Shown: one piece after another, positions 1 through 8,300 of the stretch
Layout: the number at the start of each line of letters is the position of its first letter
Numbering within the stretch: the first letter of the stretch is position 1
Assembly: GCA_021372475.1 (NCBI GenBank)
Contig: JAJFUJ010000045.1
Location: 1 to 34,612, forward strand
Direction: 5' to 3'
Origin: Chloroflexota bacterium
Lineage (GTDB): Bacteria; Chloroflexota; Anaerolineae; UBA1429
DNA: 34,612 bases
Program-made: the position numbers and the translations under genes
The notes under the pieces: model-generated
What the model saw: the letters and a program-made list of their open reading frames with translations, nothing else
What the model was told of the DNA's origin: nothing
Database searches by the model: none

Positions 1-405
1 CTGACGGCCCAAAAGGTGCATCAGCTTATCAGCCGCGGGCTGATATATGCCTGCCATGATTGCTCGGAAGGTGGCCTGGCCTTGGCATTGGCGGAAATGT
101 CTCTGGCCGGCGAATTGGGACTGGAGGTTGAGCTGGGTAAACTACCAGTAGCTACCATGACTCAACGTGCTGATTCCTGGCTCTTGTTCAGCGAATCACT
201 CGGCCGTTACCTGGTCGAGGTTGCACCGGCTGACGCCCCGCGCCTGGAGGCGCTGCTGGCGGATACTCCGCACGCGTGCATCGGCCTTGTCACCGAGGGG
301 AACAGAATGGTGGTCCATGGTCTGGCAGGGGAACGTGTTATTGAACTGCCGGTGGCCGCGTTGCGCCGGGCCTTCCGCGGCCATCTGACCGGGGAGGCAG
401 CATAA
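1..405 (+). CDS. purL: Phosphoribosylformylglycinamidine synthase subunit PurL, C-terminal end (partial)
   Basis: The reading frame is open from base 1 and ends with TAA at 403-405, giving about 134 C-terminal residues; the start lies outside the window. The visible segment contains the PurL C-terminal motif HDCSEGGLALALAEM (about residues 18-32 of the fragment), matching the family's HDxSdGGLaxalaEm ATP-binding segment. PurL forms FGAM from FGAR with ATP, using ammonia delivered by PurQ. A separate purQ follows, so this is the small multi-subunit PurL type, not the single-chain enterobacterial type. The stop overlaps the purQ start by one base (TAATG), implying translational coupling. Confidence 0.93.
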   Translation: MTAQKVHQLISRGLIYACHDCSEGGLALALAEMSLAGELGLEVELGKLPVATMTQRADSWLLFSESLGRYLVEVAPADAPRLEALLADTPHACIGLVTEGNRMVVHGLAGERVIELPVAALRRAFRGHLTGEAA

Positions 406-1181
406 TGCGCCAACCTAAGGTAATTATCCTGCATGCTCCCGGCACCAACCGCGACCGCGAGGCTGCTCTGGCCTGTGAAATGGCCGGCGGCGCCTCTGAG
501 ATCGTGCATATCAACCTGTTGGCGGCTGGTGAACGCGAGCTGGCGGCTTACCAGATGCTGGTGCTGCCGGGCGGATTTTCTTATGGTGATGACCTGAGCG
601 CCGGCCGGCTCTGGGCCAACGACCTCATGCACCGTTTTCGCGGGCAGCTCGATGCGTTTATCTCCCTTGGCAAGCCGGTACTCGGGATTTGCAATGGCTT
701 TCAAGTGCTGGTCAAGGCCGGCTACCTGCCAGGCCCGCCGCCGCAGCAGCGAGTTACCCTGACCTTTAATTCCAGCGAGCACTTTGAGTGCCGTTGGGTG
801 CGCTTGCGGCCGGCTGTCGACAAGTGCCTGTTTACTGCCGGCTTGACGGAGGATATCCTGTGCCCGGTTGCCCACGGTGAAGGCCGCCTGGCGGTGCAAA
901 ACCAGCAGGAGCTGGACCAGCTCTACGCAGGCGGACACATTGCCCTCACTTATGCGGCGGAGGCAGGCGCGAACCCAGCCGGTTACCCAGCCAACCCGAA
1001 CGGCTCGGTTGCGGATATCGCCGGGTTGTGCAATACCGCCGGCAATGTGCTGGGCCTGATGCCGCATCCGGAGGATCATATTTACCTGCACCAACACCCG
1101 CGTTGGACGGCGGGAGCTTCCGGCGGGTTGGGAATCGGCCTGTTTATCAACGGTGTGCGCGCTGCAGCGCGCTTTATCTGA
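405..1181 (+). CDS. purQ: Phosphoribosylformylglycinamidine synthase glutaminase subunit PurQ
   Basis: A 258-residue class I glutamine amidotransferase that supplies ammonia to PurL for FGAM synthesis. The nucleophile is Cys96 in the elbow GICNGFQ. The catalytic His221 and Glu223 are in PHPED. The segment LPGGFSYGDDLSAG near residues 54-67 is the usual PurQ oxyanion region. At 258 residues it is somewhat longer than the roughly 227-residue Bacillus protein. The ATG overlaps the purL stop by one base. The family match is unambiguous and all triad residues are present. Confidence 0.96.
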   Translation: MRQPKVIILHAPGTNRDREAALACEMAGGASEIVHINLLAAGERELAAYQMLVLPGGFSYGDDLSAGRLWANDLMHRFRGQLDAFISLGKPVLGICNGFQVLVKAGYLPGPPPQQRVTLTFNSSEHFECRWVRLRPAVDKCLFTAGLTEDILCPVAHGEGRLAVQNQQELDQLYAGGHIALTYAAEAGANPAGYPANPNGSVADIAGLCNTAGNVLGLMPHPEDHIYLHQHPRWTAGASGGLGIGLFINGVRAAARFI

Positions 1182-1192
1182 GGGATATCGCT

Positions 1193-2590
1193 ATGCATGA
1201 GCAGGAAAGCTATCAATCTCCCTTTAGCTGGCGTTACGGCAGCGACGCCATGCGTCAGCTCTGGTCCGAGGTGCACAAGCGCCGCCTGTGGCGCCGCATC
1301 TGGGTGGCGCTGGCTTCAGCACAAGCCGAGGTAGGATTGGTGACCTCCGAGCAGGTGGCCGATTTACGCGCCCACCAGGATCAGGTGGATTGGGAACGCT
1401 CGCAGCAATTGGAAAGCGAACTGCATCACGACCTGATGGCCGAAGTGCGTGCGTATGCTGAGCAGTGCCCGGTCGGCGGCCCCATCATCCATCTTGGCGC
1501 CACCAGTATGGATATCGAGGATAATGCCGACCCATTGCGCCTGCGTGAGGCGCTGCAGCTTATCCAGGTTCAGCTCAGCCGTGTGCTGACTGTATTGGCG
1601 GAACGTATCGAAGCTGAGGCGGATACCGTCACGATGGCTTATACCCACTTGCAGCCCGCGGAACCGACCACCCTGGGTTACCGCCTGAGCCAATATGCCC
1701 AGGATTTTCTGCTTGACTGGCACGGCCTGGCGGAGGTCATCACGCAGGTGCGCGGCAAAGGCTTCAAAGGTGCGGTGGGCACATCGGCCTCTTATGCCCA
1801 TCTCCTGGTGAATAAAGGCATTACACCGCAGCAGTTGGAAGAAAAGGTGATGCGTAAGCTTGGGCTCGAGGCCTACCCTGTCAGCACCCAGACGTATCCG
1901 CGCAAGCTGGATTATCAGGTGCTTTCCGTGCTGGCGGGTATTGCCCAATCAGCCTACAAGTTCGCGTTTGACCTGCGCCTACAGCAATCGCCCGTCTTTG
2001 GCGAACTGGCAGAGCCTTTCGGTCAGCGCCAGGTAGGCTCATCGGCTATGCCATTCAAGCGCAACCCGATCAATGCCGAGGCCGTCTGTTCGCTAGCGCG
2101 CGTGGTTGCCGGCTTGCCTCGCGTCGCTTGGGATAACGCGGCCTATTCCGCCCTCGAGCGCACGCTGGACGATTCCGCCAACCGCCGCAGCGTGTTGCCG
2201 GAGGCATTCCTGGCGGTTGATGAGATTCTGGAGCGCCTGGTGAAGATTGCAACGGGTTTGCGCGTCGGTCGTGCTGCGATTAACCGCAATATGCAGGCTT
2301 ATGGCCCGTTTGCTGCCACCGAGAGTTTGCTCATGGCGCTGGCCTTGGCGGGCGCCGACCGGCAGGCAATGCACGAGCGTATCCGCGAGTGCAGCATGCA
2401 GGCCTGGGCTGCCGTGCAGGACGGCCTGCCTAATCCATTAGTCGACCTGCTGGCTGCCGATACACAGATAACAAGTTTTATGAATGCCGAACAGGTGCGT
2501 AATGTAATGGCGCTGGGCGCCGGCGTGGGCGATGCGCCGGAGCGCAGCCGGGCATTGGCAGCTCAGATTAGGCAAATTCTTACGAGCTAA
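1193..2590 (+). CDS. purB: Adenylosuccinate lyase
   Basis: A 465-residue enzyme of the fumarase/aspartase superfamily. It cleaves SAICAR to AICAR plus fumarate and adenylosuccinate to AMP plus fumarate. The fumarate-lyase signature SSAMPFKRNPINAE lies at about residues 283-296. The THLQPAEPTT segment (151-160) carries the conserved His152, and GATSMDIEDN (102-111) is the substrate loop. The frame is open further upstream inside purQ, but ATG 1193 is the better start. It follows the purQ stop by 11 bases, has a GAGG sequence at 1180-1183, and begins where the family normally begins. Confidence 0.95.
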   Translation: MHEQESYQSPFSWRYGSDAMRQLWSEVHKRRLWRRIWVALASAQAEVGLVTSEQVADLRAHQDQVDWERSQQLESELHHDLMAEVRAYAEQCPVGGPIIHLGATSMDIEDNADPLRLREALQLIQVQLSRVLTVLAERIEAEADTVTMAYTHLQPAEPTTLGYRLSQYAQDFLLDWHGLAEVITQVRGKGFKGAVGTSASYAHLLVNKGITPQQLEEKVMRKLGLEAYPVSTQTYPRKLDYQVLSVLAGIAQSAYKFAFDLRLQQSPVFGELAEPFGQRQVGSSAMPFKRNPINAEAVCSLARVVAGLPRVAWDNAAYSALERTLDDSANRRSVLPEAFLAVDEILERLVKIATGLRVGRAAINRNMQAYGPFAATESLLMALALAGADRQAMHERIRECSMQAWAAVQDGLPNPLVDLLAADTQITSFMNAEQVRNVMALGAGVGDAPERSRALAAQIRQILTS

Positions 2591-2602
2591 AATCGATTAT
2601 CC

Positions 2603-2608
2603 AGGAGG
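2603..2608 (+). promoter_or_regulatory. Ribosome binding site of purC
   Basis: A perfect AGGAGG lies 5 bases before the purC ATG at 2614. It fixes the start of purC and is the strongest Shine-Dalgarno site in the visible purine operon. Confidence 0.8.
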
Positions 2609-2613
2609 GCTTT

Positions 2614-3378
2614 ATGGCAACTACACCTATCCAGTTCGGTGAACGCTTGGCTGAGGGCAAGACCAAGATAATCTACGCGCATCCGCTCAAGCCGGAGCTT
2701 GTGTATATGCTGCATAAGGACGGCCTATCTGCCGGCGATGGTGCGCGCCGTAACGAGCTGCCCGGCAAAGGTATCCTCGCCTGCCGTACGAACTCTAACG
2801 TGTTCTATCTGCTCGAACTCGAAGGTGTGCGCACACACTATATCGGCATGGTCGCTCCGAATATCAACCTGGTTTCGCGCTGCAAGATGGTGCCGCTGGA
2901 GGTGGTGATGCGCCGTATCGCTACGGGCTCGTATCTCAAACGCAACCCGACTGTTGCCGAAGGCACGCATTTTGAGCCGGTGCTGGTTGAAACTTTTCTC
3001 AAGGACGATGCCCGTCACGACCCGATGGTGAACGACCAGGAGATCCAGGATCTTGGTCTCGCCAACCAGGAAGAGATCAACTACATCAAAGAGATAGGCC
3101 GCCAAGTGTTTGTTATCCTGGAAAAAGCCTGGGCTAAACAGGATGTTACCCTGGTCGATTGCAAAATCGAGTTCGGCCGCGCCGCCGACGGGCGCCTGAT
3201 GGTGGCCGATGTCATCGATAACGACTCCTGGCGCATCTGGCCGGGCGGCGACAAGACGCGTATGTTGGATAAACAAATCTACCGTAATATGCCTGAGGTA
3301 ACCGATGAACGGCTGCAGGCGCTGCTCCTCAAATATCAGCAGGTTGCTGAATTGACAGACCGCTTTGTAAAGGAATAA
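2614..3378 (+). CDS. purC: SAICAR synthetase (phosphoribosylaminoimidazole-succinocarboxamide synthase)
   Basis: A 254-residue enzyme that joins CAIR and aspartate with ATP to form SAICAR. The N-terminal ATP-binding strand LAEGKTKIIY (residues 11-20) and the C-terminal motif VADVIDNDSWRIWP are diagnostic. VDCKIEFG near residue 185 is the family signature containing the metal-binding Glu. The length is normal for the family. It lies between purB and purE. The purC-purE neighbourhood matters because the purE here is of the same class as the AIR carboxylase domain fused to SAICAR synthetase in animals. Confidence 0.96.
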   Translation: MATTPIQFGERLAEGKTKIIYAHPLKPELVYMLHKDGLSAGDGARRNELPGKGILACRTNSNVFYLLELEGVRTHYIGMVAPNINLVSRCKMVPLEVVMRRIATGSYLKRNPTVAEGTHFEPVLVETFLKDDARHDPMVNDQEIQDLGLANQEEINYIKEIGRQVFVILEKAWAKQDVTLVDCKIEFGRAADGRLMVADVIDNDSWRIWPGGDKTRMLDKQIYRNMPEVTDERLQALLLKYQQVAELTDRFVKE

Positions 3379-3417
3379 CATAAGCGCGCTGACGCGAGTG
3401 CTTGAAAGGAAGGCTGT

Positions 3418-3894
3418 ATGACAGGCCGCGTAGTGGTCATTATGGGGTCAAAAGTTGACCTGGAAATCGCGCAAAAAGTCGCCGCCCAACTCGACCAATT
3501 TGGGGTGCCGTATACTTTGCGGGTAGCTTCGGCGCACAAAAGCGTGATGCATTTGATGGGGTTATTGAGAGACCTCGCCGAAAGCTCAGAGCCGGTGGTG
3601 CTGGTGACTATTGCCGGTCGTTCCAATGCCCTGAGCGGTATGGTTGATGCCAATACATCCTTTCCGGTGATTGCTTGTCCACCGCCCAGCACGGCTTTTG
3701 GCGGCGCGGATATCTTTTCCTCGCTGCGCATGCCGAGCGGTGTGGCGCCGCTGCTTGCCGCTGAGCCGGAAAATGCCGCTATCGCCGCCGTCAAGATTCT
3801 AGCGCTGCACGATGCGGCGCTGCGTGAAAAGGTTTCGCAGTTCCAGCAATCCATGACCGATGCGCTTGTGGCTGCGGATAGGAGCCTAGGGTGA
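3418..3894 (+). CDS. purE: Class II PurE: phosphoribosylaminoimidazole (AIR) carboxylase, CO2-dependent type
   Basis: A 158-residue PurE-fold protein. In place of the class I motifs (SDSDW/L, SAHRTP and GGAAHLPGM) it has GSKVDL at 11-16, SAHKS at 39-43 and AGRSNALSGM at 66-75, then a PVIACPPPSTAFGGADIFSSLRMPSGV-type stretch ending near residue 110. The SAHK and AGRSN forms are those of class II PurE, known from the animal PAICS carboxylase domain and some bacteria such as Treponema. Class II enzymes carboxylate AIR directly with CO2 and do not use N5-CAIR or PurK. No purK lies in the visible operon, which agrees. An AAGGAAGG ribosome binding site precedes the ATG. Its last bases overlap the purF GTG. 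Confidence 0.88.
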   Translation: MTGRVVVIMGSKVDLEIAQKVAAQLDQFGVPYTLRVASAHKSVMHLMGLLRDLAESSEPVVLVTIAGRSNALSGMVDANTSFPVIACPPPSTAFGGADIFSSLRMPSGVAPLLAAEPENAAIAAVKILALHDAALREKVSQFQQSMTDALVAADRSLG

Positions 3895-5345
3895 ACCAAG
3901 CATCCGAGGATATGCATAACACAAGTTCCACACGGCTCGATAGGCCTGAAGAGGCCTGTGGTATCTTTGGCATCTATGACCCCGGTGCCGAAGCGGCCAG
4001 GATCACCTTTTTTGCCTTGTATGCCCTGCAGCACCGCGGTCAGGAATCCGCTGGCATCGCCGTCTCGGACGGTCGCTCGATGAATCTCTATAAAGAGATG
4101 GGGCTTGTTTCACAGGTATTCAACGAGCAGAATCTTGCCCCGCTGAAAGGCCACATTGCCATCGGGCACGTGCGTTATTCCACGGCCGATTCATCGCGCC
4201 GGGTAAGTGCGGCTCCATTTTTACTCGAATCCGCCCTCGGGCCGGTCGCTATCGCGCACAACGGCAACCTGGTCAATGCCAGCGAACTGCGCCAGGAGCT
4301 TTTTGCACGCGGGGTAGGGCTGACAACCTCGAGCGACACGGAGACGCTGCTACAGATACTGGTGGGCGCACAAGGTGATAACTGGCTGGAGCGCATCCAG
4401 CACATGATGAGCAAAGCGCTGGGGGCTTACAGCCTGACGATCCTTACCCGTGATGCGCTCTATGCAGTGCGCGACCCATGGGGCTTCCGCCCGCTGTGCC
4501 TCGGCAGGCTCAACGGCGGTTGGGTGGTGGCTTCCGAGACATGCGCCCTGCAGACCATCGGCGCAATAGAGATCGAGGAAGTGAAACCAGGCATGATTGT
4601 CATCGCCGACCGCAATGGCTTGCGCCAGGTCCAGGGTGCACCTGCAGGCAAATCCAATTTATGTATCTTTGAGTATATCTATTTTGCCCGCCCCGACAGC
4701 ATCATCGACGGCCAGCTCATTCATGAGGTGCGCCAGGAGCTGGGCCGCCAGCTTGCCCGTGAACATCCTGTCGAGGCCGATATGGTGATGGGCGTGCCCG
4801 ATTCCGCGACCCCTGCGGCGATTGGCTATGCCCTGGAATCCGGCATCCCCTATACAGAGGGACTGATCAAGAACCGCTACATCGGGCGCACCTTTATCCA
4901 GCCCGACGATCGCCTGCGTAAAGCGGGGGTGGCGCTCAAATTCAACCCGCTCAACCGTATCCTCAAGGATAAACGCGTGGTCGTGGTGGATGATTCGATT
5001 GTGCGCGGCAATACCAGCCGCCCGATTGTTGACTTGTTGCGTCATGCCGGCGCCCGCGAGGTGCATATGCGCATCTCCTCCTCGCCGATCAAACACCCCT
5101 GCTTTATGGGCGTCGATATGGCCACCTATGACGAACTGATCGCCCACCACCTGTCGGTGGAAGAGATTCGTCAGAAAATCGGCGCTGATTCGTTGGGCTA
5201 CCTGAGCATCGAGGGGATGATTAATGCGGCCGCGCACCCTCTCGACCACTTCTGCGTAGCTTGCTTTAGTGGTGATTACCCTTTTGAACAAAAGGCCGGC
5301 GGGTTTGAAACCCAGGCGGTCTGTATGGCAGCTAGGGAGAATTGA
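3891..5345 (+). CDS. purF: Amidophosphoribosyltransferase (glutamine PRPP amidotransferase)
   Basis: A 484-residue enzyme of the first committed purine step, making phosphoribosylamine from PRPP and glutamine. The Ntn-glutaminase nucleophile is Cys23 in EACGIFGIYD, so a propeptide of about 22 residues (or 15 if translation begins at the in-frame ATG 3912) must be removed. The C-terminal PRTase domain has the PRPP loop VVVVDDSIVRGNTS. Cysteines in NLCIFEYIYF, HPCFMGVD and FCVACFSGDYP match the four [4Fe-4S] ligands of the Bacillus-type oxygen-sensitive enzyme. The GTG start overlaps the purE stop by four bases (GTGA), implying coupled translation. Confidence 0.95.
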   Translation: MNQASEDMHNTSSTRLDRPEEACGIFGIYDPGAEAARITFFALYALQHRGQESAGIAVSDGRSMNLYKEMGLVSQVFNEQNLAPLKGHIAIGHVRYSTADSSRRVSAAPFLLESALGPVAIAHNGNLVNASELRQELFARGVGLTTSSDTETLLQILVGAQGDNWLERIQHMMSKALGAYSLTILTRDALYAVRDPWGFRPLCLGRLNGGWVVASETCALQTIGAIEIEEVKPGMIVIADRNGLRQVQGAPAGKSNLCIFEYIYFARPDSIIDGQLIHEVRQELGRQLAREHPVEADMVMGVPDSATPAAIGYALESGIPYTEGLIKNRYIGRTFIQPDDRLRKAGVALKFNPLNRILKDKRVVVVDDSIVRGNTSRPIVDLLRHAGAREVHMRISSSPIKHPCFMGVDMATYDELIAHHLSVEEIRQKIGADSLGYLSIEGMINAAAHPLDHFCVACFSGDYPFEQKAGGFETQAVCMAAREN

Positions 5346-5346
5346 G

Positions 5347-6624
5347 ATGCGCGTACTCGTGGTCGGTTCGGGCGGCAGGGAACATACTTTGGCATGGGCG
5401 CTGCAGCGCTCCCCTGAGGTAGATGCCGTTTATGTGGCCCCCGGCAACGGTGGGACGCACGCTGTTGCCCAGAATGTAGCCATCCCTGCCGAGGATGTGC
5501 GTGCGCTGACAGAGTTCGCCACACACAACGCGATTGACCTGGTAGTTGTCGGCCCTGAGGCGCCCCTGGCTCTCGGCCTGGTGGATGTCCTGCAACGCGC
5601 AAAGGTGCCCGTCTTTGGCCCAACCGCTGCTGCGGCGCGCCTCGAGTCGTCCAAGGCTTTCAGCAAAGCCTTTATGGTTGAGAACAATATTCCTACTGCG
5701 GCTTATCGTAGTTTTACGGATTACCCTTCGGCCAGCGCCTATCTGGCCGGTCAGCACGCCCCCATCGTCATCAAAGCTTCGGGGTTAGCTGCCGGCAAAG
5801 GCGTTATCATTTGTCAGACGATGGCGGAGGCCGAAGCGGCTCTGCGCAGCGTGATGGTGGAGCGCGACTTCGGCGCTGCCGGCGATGAGGTAATTATCGA
5901 AGAATACCTCACCGGCCAGGAGGTCTCGGTTCTGGCCTTTTGCGACGGTAAAACTGCATCGCCAATGATTCTAGCGCAGGACCACAAGGCCGCCTACGAC
6001 GGCGACAAGGGGCCGAATACCGGCGGGATGGGCTGTTACGCTCCCGCGGCCGTAATGGATACCGCCCAGCAGCAGGCTGTTCTGGAGCAGGTGTTGCAGC
6101 CTGTGCTGCGCGGGATGGCTGCTCAGGGCACCCCGTATGTGGGTATCCTGTATGCCGGGTTGATGCTGACTCCGCACGGTTTTAAGGTGCTCGAGTTCAA
6201 CTGCCGTTTTGGCGATCCGGAAACGCAGGTGATTTTGCCCCTGCTCGAGACCAGCCTGGCTGAGGTGATGCTGGTTTGCCTGAATGGAACCCTGGATACC
6301 CTCACCCTGCGCTGGCGGCCTGGCGCCGCCGTGTGCGTGGTGCTGGCCGCCGGCGGCTATCCCGGCCATTACCGCAAGCACGATCTGATTAGCGGCTTGG
6401 ATTTTGCGGCGGCGCAGCCCGGCGTGTTGCTCTTCCATGCCGGCACGACCCGCGAGGACGGCGCCATCTATACTGCCGGGGGGCGCGTGCTCGGCGTGAC
6501 AGCCACAGCGCCGGATCTGCACACTGCCATTCACTCTGCCTATGCCGCCGCAGGTATGATTAGCTGGCCGGATATGCATTACCGCCGGGATATTGGCGCC
6601 AAGGGTTTACGCGGGGAGGCTTGA
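5347..6624 (+). CDS. purD: Phosphoribosylamine-glycine ligase (GAR synthetase)
   Basis: A 425-residue ATP-grasp enzyme that joins phosphoribosylamine and glycine. The N-terminal MRVLVVGSGGREHTLAWAL segment and the central ATP-grasp motif around EEYLTGQEVS and GPNTGGMGCYAPA are diagnostic. FNCRFGDPETQ near residue 290 carries the Mg-binding Glu and Asn residues. The frame is open 26 codons further upstream inside purF, but ATG 5347 is preferred. It lies one base after the purF stop, has AGGGAG just upstream, and starts exactly at the Rossmann-like strand as in homologues. Confidence 0.96.
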   Translation: MRVLVVGSGGREHTLAWALQRSPEVDAVYVAPGNGGTHAVAQNVAIPAEDVRALTEFATHNAIDLVVVGPEAPLALGLVDVLQRAKVPVFGPTAAAARLESSKAFSKAFMVENNIPTAAYRSFTDYPSASAYLAGQHAPIVIKASGLAAGKGVIICQTMAEAEAALRSVMVERDFGAAGDEVIIEEYLTGQEVSVLAFCDGKTASPMILAQDHKAAYDGDKGPNTGGMGCYAPAAVMDTAQQQAVLEQVLQPVLRGMAAQGTPYVGILYAGLMLTPHGFKVLEFNCRFGDPETQVILPLLETSLAEVMLVCLNGTLDTLTLRWRPGAAVCVVLAAGGYPGHYRKHDLISGLDFAAAQPGVLLFHAGTTREDGAIYTAGGRVLGVTATAPDLHTAIHSAYAAAGMISWPDMHYRRDIGAKGLRGEA

Positions 6625-6625
6625 T

Positions 6626-7654
6626 ATGACGACACGCGCCGATGCTTACCGCGCTGCCGGGATTAATATCGACGCCGGCAACCAGGCAGTGCAGTTGATG
6701 ACCAGCGCTGTGCGTTCTACTTACGGCCCTGAGGTGCTGATGGGGATCGGCGCTTTTGGCGGTTTATTCGATGCAGGCAAGCTCAAGGCAATGCGTGAGC
6801 CGGTGCTGGTCGCTTCGACCGATGGCGTGGGCACCAAAACAATGGTTGCTTGCGAATTATGCAGTTATAACACCATCGGAATGGATATCGTCAATCACTG
6901 CGTCAATGATATCCTGGTGCAGGGAGCCGAGCCGCTTTTTTTTATGGATTATATCGCCATGCCTGCCCTCGACCCGCAGTTGGTAGCCACAGTCGTCACC
7001 GGCGCCGCCGAAGCCTGCCGCGCTGCCGGCTGCGCCCTCCTCGGCGGCGAGACGGCCGAGATGCCGGGCGTCTATGCGCCGGGAGAACTCGACCTCGTGG
7101 GTACGATCGTGGGCTGCGTCGAACGTGATGAAATGATCGACGGCACCAAAATCACCCCAGGCGATATGCTGCTGGGGCTGTCTTCCAGCGGACCGCACAC
7201 CAACGGCTTCAGCCTGATTCGGCGGATATTCCCAGCCGAGACCTTTGGCATGTACACCGAGCTGCTCGGTCTGCCGCTGGGCGAAGCGCTGGTGCAGCCG
7301 CATCGCTCCTATCTGCCCGTCGTGCGTGCCATCCGCGAAAAGGTGCATATCAAGGGGTTGGCGCATATCACCGGCGGAGGGTTCATCGACAACGTGCCGC
7401 GCATTCTGCCGGAGGGCACGGCCGCGGTCATCGACCGCCGTTCCTGGCAAGTGCCGGTCCTCTTCCAACTGATCGAACGCGAGGGGCATATCGACCATGA
7501 TGAAATGTACCGCGTGTTCAACATGGGCATCGGTATGGTGGTAGTCGTAGCGCCTGAGGACGCGGATGCCGTCATCGCGGCCAGCGAAGGGGAAGCGCGG
7601 ATCATCGGCCACGTGGTTGCCCAGCAGGACGGCGCACGGGTTGTGATGCAATGA
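6626..7654 (+). CDS. purM: Phosphoribosylformylglycinamidine cyclo-ligase (AIR synthetase)
   Basis: A 342-residue PurM-fold enzyme that closes the imidazole ring of AIR using ATP. Recognised by STDGVGTKTMVA in the N-terminal half, the metal-binding MDIVNHCVNDILVQGAEPLFF segment, and LLGGETAEMPGVY. ATG 6626 is one base past the purD stop and has GGGGAGG at 6613-6619. An in-frame alternative 11 codons upstream lacks such a site. The stop overlaps the purN ATG (ATGA). Confidence 0.96.
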   Translation: MTTRADAYRAAGINIDAGNQAVQLMTSAVRSTYGPEVLMGIGAFGGLFDAGKLKAMREPVLVASTDGVGTKTMVACELCSYNTIGMDIVNHCVNDILVQGAEPLFFMDYIAMPALDPQLVATVVTGAAEACRAAGCALLGGETAEMPGVYAPGELDLVGTIVGCVERDEMIDGTKITPGDMLLGLSSSGPHTNGFSLIRRIFPAETFGMYTELLGLPLGEALVQPHRSYLPVVRAIREKVHIKGLAHITGGGFIDNVPRILPEGTAAVIDRRSWQVPVLFQLIEREGHIDHDEMYRVFNMGIGMVVVVAPEDADAVIAASEGEARIIGHVVAQQDGARVVMQ

Positions 7655-8262
7655 ACCGGCTGGCGGTACTCGCTTCCGGCAACGGCACCAACCTGCAGGC
7701 AGTGCTCGATGCCTGTGTCGACGGTCGGTTGCCTGCTGCCCAGGTAGTGGCAGTAGTCGTCAATCACCGCGACGCATACGCGCTGGAGCGCGCTCAAAGA
7801 AGTAATATTCCAACGCTTTACCACCCATTCTACCCCTATCGGCAGGATGGGCGTTCCCGTAGCCTGTATGATGCCGATTTAGCTGCTCTGCTTGAGCCCT
7901 ATAAACCGGACTTGATCATACTCGCCGGCTGGATGCACATCCTGAGTATGGCTTTCCTGAAATATTATCCTGGGCGCGTATTGAACATCCATCCGGCGCT
8001 GCCCGGCACATTTCCCGGCATGCACGCCATCGAGCGCGCCTATGAGGCTTTCCAACGCGGCGAGATCGACCATACCGGCGTGATGGTGCACCTGGCGCCC
8101 GATGAAGGGGTGGATGTTGGCCCGCTAGTGCTACAACGCGAGGTGCCGATATATCCGGCCGATTCACTGGAAGACCTGGAAGCGCGTATGCACGAGACCG
8201 AGCACGAGCTCTATATAGAGGCCATTGCCAAGGTCCTAGCGCAACTCGTGCCAAATAATTAG
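7651..8262 (+). CDS. purN: Phosphoribosylglycinamide formyltransferase (10-formyl-THF dependent)
   Basis: A 203-residue GAR transformylase that converts GAR to FGAR. The phosphate loop LASGNGTNLQ (residues 7-16) is present. The catalytic Asn112 and His114 are in NIHPALPGTFPG, and Asp151 is in APDEGVDVGP. It overlaps the purM stop by ATGA and is the last gene of the operon. A hairpin follows its stop codon. No purH is visible here, so the last two steps of IMP synthesis must be encoded elsewhere. Confidence 0.95.
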   Translation: MNRLAVLASGNGTNLQAVLDACVDGRLPAAQVVAVVVNHRDAYALERAQRSNIPTLYHPFYPYRQDGRSRSLYDADLAALLEPYKPDLIILAGWMHILSMAFLKYYPGRVLNIHPALPGTFPGMHAIERAYEAFQRGEIDHTGVMVHLAPDEGVDVGPLVLQREVPIYPADSLEDLEARMHETEHELYIEAIAKVLAQLVPNN

Positions 8263-8287
8263 AGGGCAGCCTTTACAAACTGCCCTC
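8262..8287. terminator. Hairpin between convergent purN and GH38 genes
   Basis: An 8-bp perfect stem, GAGGGCAG (8262-8269) with CTGCCCTC (8280-8287), has a 10-base loop. It begins at the last base of the purN stop and lies between two convergent genes. There is no clear T-run on either strand, so it may be a weak or bidirectional terminator. Confidence 0.5.
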
Positions 8288-8300
8288 GGATATTAAGCTG

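Noticed and set aside
207-1097. 296-codon minus-strand frame over purL/purQ
   Set aside because: Antisense to two well-identified genes, with no ribosome binding site or motif.
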